Below are positions 36,814 to 44,520 of a DNA stretch of 64,000 nt, piece by piece (within the stretch, counting starts at the first letter, position 1; each line of letters starts with the position of its first letter). The notes below the pieces were generated by a model. The model did not search any database. It was given only the letters and a program-made list of their open reading frames with translations, and was not told where the DNA came from. The stretch is taken from positions 1-64,000 of the forward strand of contig CALKCL010000007.1 in assembly GCA_938082545.1 (NCBI GenBank), given 5' to 3'. The position numbers and the translations under genes were made by a program. This DNA comes from an uncultured Gammaproteobacteria bacterium (GTDB taxonomy: Bacteria > Pseudomonadota > Gammaproteobacteria > Ga0077536).

Positions 36814-37542
36814 CTATAGCCGCCAAATTTTCGCTAACGTTAAAACTCCGCTCGCGTAATCATCTGCTGTTTTAGAACGAGCTGTCACTTCAACCTCAAT
36901 ACGATCGTTGCTTTTTATTCCATTCAATTTCACATTCATTAAGCACGGGATGTTGTATTCTCTCGTTAATATCGCCAAATGAGACCGAGTTGTGCCGCCT
37001 GCGCATAGCACTCCGGAGAACTGTTCCAATATCGGGGCTGTTAATGTTCCTCCTGAGTCATCAACTATGGCGATAGTGTTTTCAGGAACGCCGTCCGTAA
37101 GGTATTTAAGTACTTTATCGCTAGTACGAATGTACTGGGCAATGCCAGTCAGATTATTTTCGTGATTGACGACATTATCCCCTGCTCCTCTTAACGTTCG
37201 TCCAATATCATCAACATCCGCTGTCGGTGCATCTTCGTGCTCGAAAAAAAAATCCTCGTTAAATAGGCCTGAATCTTTGTATGCTTCTGGCCGTTCTTGA
37301 CTAGATGACATCGCTGAGGGCTCGAACCTATGCCCAAAGGCTAGCAGCCGCGCCTCTATGGCACTTATATCAGCCTTTGTAACGAGAGACTCTTCGAGTT
37401 CAAATACAAAATCCTCCCAAGGGACGTCGCTATTTGAAAACTTTCTCCTTAGGAGATCTTTAACTGCAGAATTGTAAGCTTCTACAGGCGCAAACTCTGA
37501 TTGATAACCATATTTATCAGTGTCGACATAAAGTTTTGACAT
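36814..37542 (-). CDS. Stand-alone PEP-utilising enzyme mobile (phosphohistidine swivelling) domain protein
   Basis: A 242-residue protein. The C-terminal 100 residues form a PEP-utilising mobile domain. 'VLCAGGTTRSHLAILTREYN' (about 179-198) matches the GGxxSHxAIxAREx phosphorylation signature of PEP synthase, PPDK and phenylphosphate synthase, with His188 as the expected phospho-acceptor. The N-terminal half is acidic and unassigned. The nucleotide-binding ATP-grasp and PEP/pyruvate-binding domains of normal family members are missing, so it must work with partners in trans. Start moved from TTG 37557 to ATG 37542 (GGGAG 6 nt upstream). It lies 11 bp after the phosphatase-like gene. Confidence 0.85.
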   Translation of the reverse strand: MSKLYVDTDKYGYQSEFAPVEAYNSAVKDLLRRKFSNSDVPWEDFVFELEESLVTKADISAIEARLLAFGHRFEPSAMSSSQERPEAYKDSGLFNEDFFFEHEDAPTADVDDIGRTLRGAGDNVVNHENNLTGIAQYIRTSDKVLKYLTDGVPENTIAIVDDSGGTLTAPILEQFSGVLCAGGTTRSHLAILTREYNIPCLMNVKLNGIKSNDRIEVEVTARSKTADDYASGVLTLAKIWRL

Positions 37543-37553
37543 TTTCTTCTCCC

Positions 37554-38576
37554 TCAAGCTGTATATAGTCTTCTTAATTCTGTCAGCCTTAGCTTATCTA
37601 ATCCGAGGCCAGACTCTAAAAAATTATCCATAGAACCATAGACTAAATCGACAGTCTCAAAAGCGCTCTGTAAATACGACTCTCTCGTCTCCAGCAATGG
37701 CCAAATTAGTTTAACACCCTTCCCTTCTTCATTCGATACTCCATACTTTTCTAGTACTCGGTCGACTTCCAATTCCGCAGGAAAATAGATTTTTGACAAC
37801 ATGAAGTCATATAAAACCGTTTCTTGTGGCACACCTAGTGCCCTTAGCAACAATGCAACGCCGATTCCCGTCCGTTCTTTTCCTGCGGAGCAGTTAATAA
37901 GTAGAGCTCCTTTTGCGCTGTGATTTAATAACTCGTCAAAGAAATTCTTATAGCTCTGTAAATTGTCGCTTATTAAATACGACATCATAGTCCGCATTGC
38001 CACCACCACTTCTTCTACATGTGTTGCCTTTTGAAAAAGCTTGTGAAAATAGCGCGGGTCGCCTACCCCAGGCATTATCTCCAAAGTAATTAGCTCTGGA
38101 TTATTAGGAAGCCTAGCATTCTCTTTCTCGCGCTCTTCTACCAACCTAAAATCGCAGACACGTCGGACATTAAGATTTTTAAAAAAATCTAAGTCACTTG
38201 CCGTTAAATTAGAGAGATGTCCCGATCTGAAAATTCTTGACCAGCTGACCCTGCGTCCGCCAGTTACTGCATACCCTCCGATATCTCTAAAATTAATCCC
38301 CCCACTAAAGCCCAGTGCTCTTTCAGCACAAACAATTGAAAATCCGATAGAATCCGAGAGCTTGAAGTAGAAACGCTTACTTCCATTAGGGGCGATGACA
38401 GGTGCACAGCCCTTCCTTTCAGCTTGCTTCGACACAACGATAGCGTCATCGTCAAAATTTTCAGCATTGTCACTAATCTGCACAAGCAGTGCACCTTTGA
38501 AAATACCGGCTCCCCATTCTAAAAGATATTGATCGACACCACTCTTTGTAATCTGTAGCTGACAAATACTGTCCAT
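37554..38576 (-). CDS. Tyrosine-phosphatase-like protein (Y_phosphatase3 type) with N-terminal extension
   Basis: A 340-residue protein. Residues about 95-260 are a dual-specificity/Tyr-phosphatase-like domain: 'NFRDIGGYAVTGGRRV' (about 95), 'RIFRSGHL', 'VCDFRLVEER' and the P-loop 'NCSAGKERTGIG' with C229 and R235 (Cx5R). The usual His before the Cys is replaced by Asn. The first 90 residues resemble the beta-rich extension found in some of these proteins. The family dephosphorylates phosphotyrosine, phosphoinositides or small phosphoesters. It is the first gene of the minus-strand cluster (GGGGGAGG ribosome-binding site), directly upstream of the phosphohistidine-domain gene. It may therefore remove a phosphate that the cluster adds (inference). 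Confidence 0.85.
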   Translation of the reverse strand: MDSICQLQITKSGVDQYLLEWGAGIFKGALLVQISDNAENFDDDAIVVSKQAERKGCAPVIAPNGSKRFYFKLSDSIGFSIVCAERALGFSGGINFRDIGGYAVTGGRRVSWSRIFRSGHLSNLTASDLDFFKNLNVRRVCDFRLVEEREKENARLPNNPELITLEIMPGVGDPRYFHKLFQKATHVEEVVVAMRTMMSYLISDNLQSYKNFFDELLNHSAKGALLINCSAGKERTGIGVALLLRALGVPQETVLYDFMLSKIYFPAELEVDRVLEKYGVSNEEGKGVKLIWPLLETRESYLQSAFETVDLVYGSMDNFLESGLGLDKLRLTELRRLYTA

Positions 38577-38666
38577 TTATACCTCCCCCGCAAAAACCAT
38601 TAGTCAAAGTATCCCCAACCGACTTCATTGGTTATTATAAAATACGCTTTATGTTAATTTAAACCG

Positions 38667-39377
38667 ATGAGAAATCAAGAATCGAGCCCCAACAACATTG
38701 TGAGACATTTAGAGGCTACACTTTCCTCTAAATGCGAAGGCATTCATGATATTGAGGTCGGAATACATGGAGGTATAAAAGGCCGATTTACCCTGTCTAT
38801 TCCAGATAGTTATGCCCACAACACCCCGCGGCCGCTGGTCTGCATACTTCACTATGCCGGCCAACCCACACGTTTTTATGGACGGCCCCTTCTAGAGCAG
38901 CTGTACTTGTCGCCTCTTGAGCATTTGGAACCGATCATCTTCGCCCCCGAATCGCTCGGCGGACAGTGGCATTCTGCCGAAAATGAATCATTTGTTATGA
39001 ATATCCTCAATGCTGCGCTAAAGTCTTTTATGATAGATAAAAGAAAAATTATGATCTCCGGATATAGTATGGGTGGAGTGGGAGTTTTCCATTATATAAA
39101 CGCGTATCCCGACGTTTTTTCTAATGGAATCTCGCTGGCAGGCTGTCCATCTGGACGGTTGGAACCTAAGTCCCCCATCTTGATGCTGGCGAGTGTATCT
39201 GACGATATTTTTAGCTATGAACAGATTGACAAGGAATGCACAATCGCGAATAGAAAAGGCTACCCTGTAACCCTAACGTCAGTATCAGCTTCTAACCACT
39301 ATGACGTACAGTCGTTCTCAGCAGCTATGCCACGGGCAATAGCCTGGCTAAATGCGCAATGGAGCCGTGAGCACTAG
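38667..39377 (+). CDS. Alpha/beta-hydrolase (esterase/phospholipase-like)
   Basis: A 236-residue single-domain alpha/beta hydrolase. It has the oxyanion strand 'RPLVCILHYAG' (about 52), nucleophile elbow 'ISGYSMGGVGVF' (GxSxG, about 130) and C-terminal His in 'ASNHYDVQSF' (about 213). Probably a carboxylesterase or lysophospholipase/dienelactone-type hydrolase; no signal peptide. It is divergent from the phosphatase-like gene across 90 bp, so it may share regulation with that cluster. It ends 1 bp before the convergent DMT transporter. Confidence 0.8.
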   Translation: MRNQESSPNNIVRHLEATLSSKCEGIHDIEVGIHGGIKGRFTLSIPDSYAHNTPRPLVCILHYAGQPTRFYGRPLLEQLYLSPLEHLEPIIFAPESLGGQWHSAENESFVMNILNAALKSFMIDKRKIMISGYSMGGVGVFHYINAYPDVFSNGISLAGCPSGRLEPKSPILMLASVSDDIFSYEQIDKECTIANRKGYPVTLTSVSASNHYDVQSFSAAMPRAIAWLNAQWSREH

Positions 39378-39378
39378 T

Positions 39379-40272
39379 TCAAGTTCTATTAGCTAGTAGT
39401 AAACCTCCAACAACGAGAGCTCCCCCTACTAGTAGGGAAACATCTGGTCGCTCTCCCAATGTAACTGCGGCTAAGGCTACCCCAAGAACAGGCACTAGGT
39501 TGAGATACATTGATGCTTTGGCAGTGCCTAGTATTTTTATACCTTCGTAGTACCATAAAAATCCTAACCCCATAGTCAGCACACCTTGAGACAGAAGAAT
39601 GATAGGGATTTTAGGATCGGCCAGCAGAGCTTTAGTGGCAGGAAGATCAAAGAAAACAAAGGGGAGCATCAACATCCCTCCCGAGAGACACGTATACGCT
39701 GTCACAGTAATAGCAGGGTAATTAGCCAATAAAGGGCGACTTAAAACCGTGTATGCTGTCCAACCAGCAATAGCCACCAGAAACAGTCCTTCGCCAACAC
39801 CCATACCATTTTCTAGAAAACCCATGAAATCTCCATGGGTCACCACCAGGCCCGTTCCTAATAAGCTTAAAGTAATTCCATATAGTGAAATACGAGAAAC
39901 AGTTCGTCTAAACAAGAGATAATCAGCTAAGACAACCAAAGCAGGAATGACGCCATTAATAACCGCGCCCGTGCCTGCCTCAGTATATTCAAGTGCCTTA
40001 AACATAAAGAAATTGTGTATACAAAAACCGCACACTCCGAGCAAGATGAAATGCCAAAAAACCTCTCGGTTTATTTTTATAGCGAGCTGTCCTCTATAGT
40101 GCGCGATAGTGGCTAAAAAAATAAAAGCAATAATAGCCCTGCACGCGGTTATAGCTTGTGGCACCTCATACACAGATAGATATCTACCCAAAGGATATGA
40201 ACTGGCCCAAAGCAATCCCATAGTAGTTAATTTAAGATGGATATTTAACACAAGCTCTGCTTTCGCCTCCAA
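39379..40272 (-). CDS. EamA-family (DMT) transporter
   Basis: A 297-residue inner-membrane protein with about ten hydrophobic segments forming two EamA repeats ('LLWASSYPLGRYLSVYEVPQAITACRAIIAFIFLATI' and 'GWTAYTVLSRPLLANYPAITVTAYTCLSGG'). It ends with 'ALAAVTLGERPDVSLLVGGALVVGGLLL'. RhaT/RarD-like drug/metabolite exporters of amino acids or other small metabolites. The track start is TTG, which is uncertain. The membrane domain begins near Met18 (40221). Confidence 0.87.
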   Translation of the reverse strand: MEAKAELVLNIHLKLTTMGLLWASSYPLGRYLSVYEVPQAITACRAIIAFIFLATIAHYRGQLAIKINREVFWHFILLGVCGFCIHNFFMFKALEYTEAGTGAVINGVIPALVVLADYLLFRRTVSRISLYGITLSLLGTGLVVTHGDFMGFLENGMGVGEGLFLVAIAGWTAYTVLSRPLLANYPAITVTAYTCLSGGMLMLPFVFFDLPATKALLADPKIPIILLSQGVLTMGLGFLWYYEGIKILGTAKASMYLNLVPVLGVALAAVTLGERPDVSLLVGGALVVGGLLLANRT

Positions 40273-40347
40273 TCAAATCATGCCAGTATAGGTCAATACC
40301 CGCTATCAAAGGGGGCCACAATCATATCGACTAAGAGGGGAATGACA

Positions 40348-41286
40348 ATGATATATTTACGCTTAATTGGTGCGCTAGCTCTACTTTTGATTGTTTGCGT
40401 AGTCCAAGCGAATAGTCATGTTCCTAAATCTGAATTTGGACCCGACGACGAAATTGGCGCTGCCAATCGCCTGAGCCCCGCGGCTGTAGTTCAAGCTGCA
40501 AAATTAGTTAAAACCGGAAAGACCTATGCTCTAGGAATAGAAACAGGACCAGACACGCCAGCATATGGTCCGCGGAAATTCCAAATGACAATCCTCCAGC
40601 TAGACGACGGGGTAGGTAAACCTGTTGGCACAAATCAAGCAACCGGTAATGATGACATGATGTATACCTATATGGGAATAGGCAGCCAAATAGATGGCTT
40701 AGGCCACTTAGGGGTAAACCACACCTATTACAATGGTGTCCATGCAAAAGATTTTGTAAAAGTAACTGGACTTACTAAATTTTCTACCTCCAATATTCCG
40801 CCAATAGTTTGCAGAGGCATCTTGTTAGATATGGCAGCTTATCTAGGAGAAGCGATACTCCCTGAAGGCACCGTTTTCAATGAAAAAGAAATTACCGGAG
40901 CGGCGAAAGCGCAAGGTGTCATGATACAAGAAGGAGACGTTGTTCTTTTTCATACAGGCTGGATGAACATATCAGAATCAGATCCAAAACGCTTTATGGC
41001 AGGCGAGCCAGGACTTGGGATGGGTGGTGCTCGCTTTCTAGCGAAGAAAAAAATTATTGCCGTAGGTTCTGATACTTATGGCCTTGAGGCCGTGCCTTTC
41101 GAGCAAGAAGGAGTCTTCTTCCCCGTTCACCAAGAGATGCTCACTAGAAACGGAATTTATTTGTTAGAAAATATGGACACGAGAAAATTAGCGGAAGATG
41201 AAGGTTGGGAGTTCCTTTTTGTTTTAGGCCAACCTCGTTTCTATGGATCGGTGCAATCTATTATTAATCCCATAGCAATTAGGTAG
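40348..41286 (+). CDS. Exported cyclase-family (kynurenine-formamidase-like) hydrolase
   Basis: A 312-residue metal-dependent hydrolase of the cyclase superfamily. An N-terminal signal peptide ('LRLIGALALLLIVCVVQANS') predicts export. The metal-binding region is 'GSQIDGLGHLGVNHTYYNG' (about 113), and 'GDVVLFHTGWMN' (about 195) and 'AVGSDTYGLEAVPF' (about 235) are family strands. Relatives hydrolyse N-formylkynurenine, isatin or similar amides; the substrate is not known. ATG 40348 is preferred to 40342 because AGGGG lies 7 nt upstream. A strong terminator follows. Confidence 0.85.
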   Translation: MIYLRLIGALALLLIVCVVQANSHVPKSEFGPDDEIGAANRLSPAAVVQAAKLVKTGKTYALGIETGPDTPAYGPRKFQMTILQLDDGVGKPVGTNQATGNDDMMYTYMGIGSQIDGLGHLGVNHTYYNGVHAKDFVKVTGLTKFSTSNIPPIVCRGILLDMAAYLGEAILPEGTVFNEKEITGAAKAQGVMIQEGDVVLFHTGWMNISESDPKRFMAGEPGLGMGGARFLAKKKIIAVGSDTYGLEAVPFEQEGVFFPVHQEMLTRNGIYLLENMDTRKLAEDEGWEFLFVLGQPRFYGSVQSIINPIAIR

Positions 41287-41319
41287 GCTTTCAATAGTTC
41301 AAAAATGCGAATAGAAGCG

Positions 41320-41352
41320 CCGAGCTTCTGGTCAATAGGACCAAAGGCTCGG
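41320..41352. terminator. Bidirectional intrinsic terminator
   Basis: A 14-bp stem with one mismatch and a 5-nt loop (AATAG), outer pairs CCGAGC/GCTCGG and inner pairs TGGTC/GACCA, between convergent genes. A T-rich stretch (ATATATTTT) follows on the plus strand, and on the minus strand the hairpin is followed by a CATTTTT sequence about 15 nt later. It can serve the cyclase gene and the SDR gene. Confidence 0.75.
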
Positions 41353-41369
41353 ATAATATATTTTGATTG

Positions 41370-42152
41370 TCAAATTGTTGTATAGCCGCCATCGACCGTC
41401 CAAGCTTGACCGTTAATATAGGAGGACTCATCGCTAGCCAAGTATACCGCGAGGCCTGCGACTTCATGGGGCTCCACCCATCTTCCTAAGGGCACCGAGC
41501 TAGTCATTTTTTCTGTTAATGCGGCAGGTGAAATACCCAACGCAGCCGCGTGGCCATCCATAAAACCTGCAGCCATATCCGTATTAACAATCCAAGGACA
41601 TATGGCGTTTACAAGAACGTTGTGTGGCGCCATTTCTAAGGCCAAACAGCGAGTTATGCCAACTACAGCATGTTTTGAAGCGTTATATGCACTCTGATTC
41701 CGTGACCCCCATTTCCCCGCAGTAGAAGCAAGGTTAATTATTTTTCCTCCTCCTGCTGCTATCATTCCGGGTAACAATGCTTGGGTGACATGAAAAACGC
41801 TATACACATTACTTTCCATAACACTTTTAAATTCTTCAAACGTATAGCTAAGAAATGGTGCAGGAATATGTATGCCCGCATTATTGACAAGGACATCTAT
41901 GGTCTTCCATTCGGAGGCTTCCTTTGCGATACGTTTTACGCTTTCTGCACGTGTCACGTCACCAGGCAGAGCAAGGACTTCCATTTCATATTCTGCTTTA
42001 ATTTCTTCAGCAACATCGTCCAGCTTCTCTTGACCTCGTGCATTCAGCACGAGAGAAGCCCCTTCTTTGGCAAATGCCTTCGCCATCGCCAAGCCTATTC
42101 CCCTGCTGGCTCCAGTAATTAGTGCTGTTTTCCCTGACAAGCGATTGGTCAT
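41370..42152 (-). CDS. Short-chain dehydrogenase/reductase (3-hydroxybutyrate-dehydrogenase-like)
   Basis: A 260-residue classical SDR: 'ITGASRGIGLAMA' (about 12-24), 'VNNAGIHIPAPF' (about 90), Ser in 'NLASTAGKWGS' (about 145), YxxxK in 'YNASKHAVVG' (about 160) and 'GQAWTVDGGYTTI' at the C-terminus. The 'CPWIVNTDM' segment after the active site is common in 3-hydroxybutyrate and related alcohol dehydrogenases, but substrate cannot be fixed. Divergent from the GST gene. Confidence 0.87.
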   Translation of the reverse strand: MTNRLSGKTALITGASRGIGLAMAKAFAKEGASLVLNARGQEKLDDVAEEIKAEYEMEVLALPGDVTRAESVKRIAKEASEWKTIDVLVNNAGIHIPAPFLSYTFEEFKSVMESNVYSVFHVTQALLPGMIAAGGGKIINLASTAGKWGSRNQSAYNASKHAVVGITRCLALEMAPHNVLVNAICPWIVNTDMAAGFMDGHAAALGISPAALTEKMTSSVPLGRWVEPHEVAGLAVYLASDESSYINGQAWTVDGGYTTI

Positions 42153-42176
42153 AAGCTGAACCCTATTTTTGATAAT

Positions 42177-42193
42177 TTAATATACAATATTAA
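42177..42193. promoter_or_regulatory. AT-rich palindrome between divergent SDR and GST genes
   Basis: A perfect inverted repeat TTAATAT-ACA-ATATTAA in the 91-bp gap. It could be an operator for a dimeric regulator, but the sequence is so AT-rich that chance is possible. Confidence 0.3.
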
Positions 42194-42243
42194 TATCATA
42201 GTATCGCTTTTTTACTAATTAGAAACAGAGCTAGGATAGGAGA

Positions 42244-42855
42244 ATGATGCGTTTATATCACTGTGTTGGCGCAAGATCGATGCGCTCGCTATGGTTGCTT
42301 TATGAGATGGGAGTTGAATTCGAGCTTGAAACCTTAGAGTTCAGTATGGAGTCTTTGCGCACACCAGATTATTTGTCAGTTTCACCCCTCGGAAGAGTTC
42401 CGTGTTTGGTAGACAAGGAAGTCACGTTGTTTGAATCTGGCGCGATTTGCCAATACCTATGCGAGCATTACGATGATGGTCGATTATATCGCGCACCAGG
42501 ATCTAGGGACAGGATAAAGTGGCTACAGTGGATCCATTATGCAGAGACTATTGCAGTGCATGGAGCCGCATTGGTGCAACAGAAAGTCTTTATCGCCCCT
42601 GAAAAAAGATCAGACGTTGTACAAAAACTGGAGTCTCGCCGATTGTTTCTCTCAATAAAAATGTTAGAGCCGATTCTCTCTGAACAAAAATACCTTCTCG
42701 GAGATATTTTTACGGCAGTAGATACCGGTATCGGCTACAGTATTCATCTAGCCAAACAGTTTATCGACACTTCAGCTCTAACAGCGGTCGAGGCTTATTA
42801 CGAGCGCTTGATATCTCGAGATGCTTTTCGAAGGGCTTCTTTAGTAGATGCCTGA
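42244..42855 (+). CDS. Glutathione S-transferase family protein
   Basis: A 203-residue GST. The N-terminal thioredoxin-like domain shows 'LYHCVGARSMRSLWLLYEMGVEFEL' with the candidate active Ser/Cys region at residues 5-12. 'PLGRVPCLVDKEVTLFESGAICQYLCEHY' (about 49-77) contains the conserved cis-Pro and the glutathione-binding ES pair. The C-terminal domain is all helical. Usual length for the family. AGGAG precedes either ATG (42244 or 42247). It overlaps the convergent dioxygenase by 15 bp. Likely detoxification or catabolic thiol transfer. Confidence 0.85.
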   Translation: MMRLYHCVGARSMRSLWLLYEMGVEFELETLEFSMESLRTPDYLSVSPLGRVPCLVDKEVTLFESGAICQYLCEHYDDGRLYRAPGSRDRIKWLQWIHYAETIAVHGAALVQQKVFIAPEKRSDVVQKLESRRLFLSIKMLEPILSEQKYLLGDIFTAVDTGIGYSIHLAKQFIDTSALTAVEAYYERLISRDAFRRASLVDA

Positions 42856-43707
42856 CACCGGACTCTCCCCTGCGATTGTGGTGCGGTACATTAAGCGGTC
42901 ATAACCTTCGTACCCGCCTTCAGCAAGATGAGCAACACATCGGTTATCCCAAAGCACCAGGGTGCCCGAAGCCCATCTATGTCGATAAATAAACTCCGTT
43001 TGAACTGATGCTGATAGAAGCTCATTTAATAATGCGTCACTCTCGCTCGAATTCAGCCCCTCTATACCAATCGTATAGACATGATTTACGTACAATGATT
43101 TTTTGGCAGAGGAAGGGTGTCTTCTCACCAAAGGATGAGTTACTTTCTCCTCAGCGGAAGAGGAAACAACGATCTTCATCGAACGTGTCTTATCATCATT
43201 CGAGAAAAGACCTTTTGGACTATAAGCCCGCGTCGCTGAATGGACCCCGTTTAAAGTCGCTATTCGACTTTTCACCTCATTAGCTAAAGACTCATACGCT
43301 CGATAGTTGTCCGCGAACAAGGTATCGCCCCCGTGGGGAGGAACATTGACCCCGTACAAGCAAGTGATACTTGGAGGTTCCTTTTGAAAACTCCAATCCG
43401 AATGCCATAAACTCCCAAAAATAGGCGCAGTTTCTCCAGCACCTCGCTTGACCTCGATTACATGGTTAAATCTCTCCATAGACCTTATATATGGATCCTC
43501 GCCAAAAGGTCCTAACTGAGCGCTAAATTTCTGCAGCTTATCCGCATCCAGCGCCTGTTCCGGAAAGCTCAGTACGCTGTGCTTCGTAAGAGCCCTCATA
43601 ATTTCATGAATAACGTTAGCGGATACAGGTGGACTAAGATCTACTCCCGTAACAATGGCACCAAATCCCGAGACATTTGGTTCTACTTTAATATGAATGT
43701 ATGACAT
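42841..43707 (-). CDS. TauD/TfdA-family 2-oxoglutarate- and Fe(II)-dependent dioxygenase
   Basis: A 288-residue non-haem iron dioxygenase. The facial triad is H102 and D104 in 'WHSDWSF' plus the distal His in 'WDNRCVAHLAEGGY' (about 253). The following 'RLMYRTTIAG' supplies the 2-oxoglutarate-binding Arg. 'PPHGGDTLFADNYRAYESL' is a TauD hallmark. Family members release sulfite from taurine or cleave 2,4-D ethers; the substrate here is open. ATG 43707 is preferred to GTG 43710. Divergent from the cupin gene. Confidence 0.88.
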   Translation of the reverse strand: MSYIHIKVEPNVSGFGAIVTGVDLSPPVSANVIHEIMRALTKHSVLSFPEQALDADKLQKFSAQLGPFGEDPYIRSMERFNHVIEVKRGAGETAPIFGSLWHSDWSFQKEPPSITCLYGVNVPPHGGDTLFADNYRAYESLANEVKSRIATLNGVHSATRAYSPKGLFSNDDKTRSMKIVVSSSAEEKVTHPLVRRHPSSAKKSLYVNHVYTIGIEGLNSSESDALLNELLSASVQTEFIYRHRWASGTLVLWDNRCVAHLAEGGYEGYDRLMYRTTIAGESPVSGIY

Positions 43708-43808
43708 CACTAATAACCAATAAAGCTGAACTAATAAAATAAGTGTTGTACGATCGACTAAATTGCACGATTTGAGCTAAATGTGCAGATGTTTTTGTAT
43801 CACTATTT

Positions 43809-43838
43809 TTGATTGTTTGCACGTTAGAATTTTATAGC
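43809..43838 (+). promoter_or_regulatory. Candidate sigma-70-type promoter of the cupin gene
   Basis: TTGATT (43809-43814) and TATAGC (43833-43838) with an 18-bp spacer, ending 19 bp before the cupin ATG. Matches to consensus are only moderate, so this is a suggestion. Confidence 0.3.
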
Positions 43839-43857
43839 CTGATTGGGAGATATCAAT

Positions 43858-44496
43858 ATGACCTTCAAAGAACAAATACCTAGAATTTACCCTTCTGATG
43901 AGGAGATGAACTCGCGTAGCGTAAAGTTCTCAGACTTAAAAGGCTTCGACGGTGGCTTGCCCGATAGCTATATGCCGAGCGCCGAGCGGATACTATATAA
44001 CGTTATAGGCTTTCAACCTCCAGCAGGTGAGGAATCCGGTGTTGTTTCGCCGGTCGGAGCCTCTGCCGCAAGAATGTCTGCTATAAAAATCAGTGAAGGT
44101 TTCAACCTAGGTTACTGTGAGGCGCTCCCGGGCAAAGGCCCCATGATGCATAATCACGACACTAATGAAACTTTTATCTGTATGACAGGTCGATGGAAGG
44201 CGAGCTGGGAAAATGCTGATGGCTCCGAAAATTTTAAAATGTTAGAGCCTCTAGATGTCATTTCCTTTCCGCCTGGAGCCGTTCGTCGGTTCGAAAATGT
44301 CACGGAAGGCCCGAAGGACCGTTACGCAGTTTTAATGTTTGTGATCGCGGGTAATGGCCCTGGTGCCGAGTTCACATCGCAAGCAATGAGTGAGATTGAA
44401 AACGCGGGATTGAATGAGAGTAAAATTTTAGAAGATGAGTCAGATAAATGGTCTAAGCCACATACTGATCCTCGAGGCTGGGAAAGTCGTTATTAA
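43858..44496 (+). CDS. Cupin-domain protein
   Basis: A 212-residue protein with one cupin barrel. 'GKGPMMHNHDTNETFICMTGRWKASW' (about 88) carries the metal-binding HxH...E set of cupin motif 1, and 'LDVISFPPGAVRRFENV' (about 135) is motif 2. In motif 2 the usual metal-binding His is replaced by Arg. Could be a metal-dependent dioxygenase/isomerase or a sensor; not assignable. Start moved from the track's TTG 43843 to ATG 43858, which has GGGAGA about 8 nt upstream. It precedes the ndh-selD fusion gene by 24 bp. Confidence 0.8.
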   Translation: MTFKEQIPRIYPSDEEMNSRSVKFSDLKGFDGGLPDSYMPSAERILYNVIGFQPPAGEESGVVSPVGASAARMSAIKISEGFNLGYCEALPGKGPMMHNHDTNETFICMTGRWKASWENADGSENFKMLEPLDVISFPPGAVRRFENVTEGPKDRYAVLMFVIAGNGPGAEFTSQAMSEIENAGLNESKILEDESDKWSKPHTDPRGWESRY

Positions 44497-44520
44497 ATCT
44501 TCAGGTTATACTCACTAAAA

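Noticed and set aside
38577-38666. Promoter search in the phosphatase/esterase divergent gap
   Set aside because: TATAAA-like sequences are present, but no convincing -35/-10 pair can be chosen in this AT-rich stretch.
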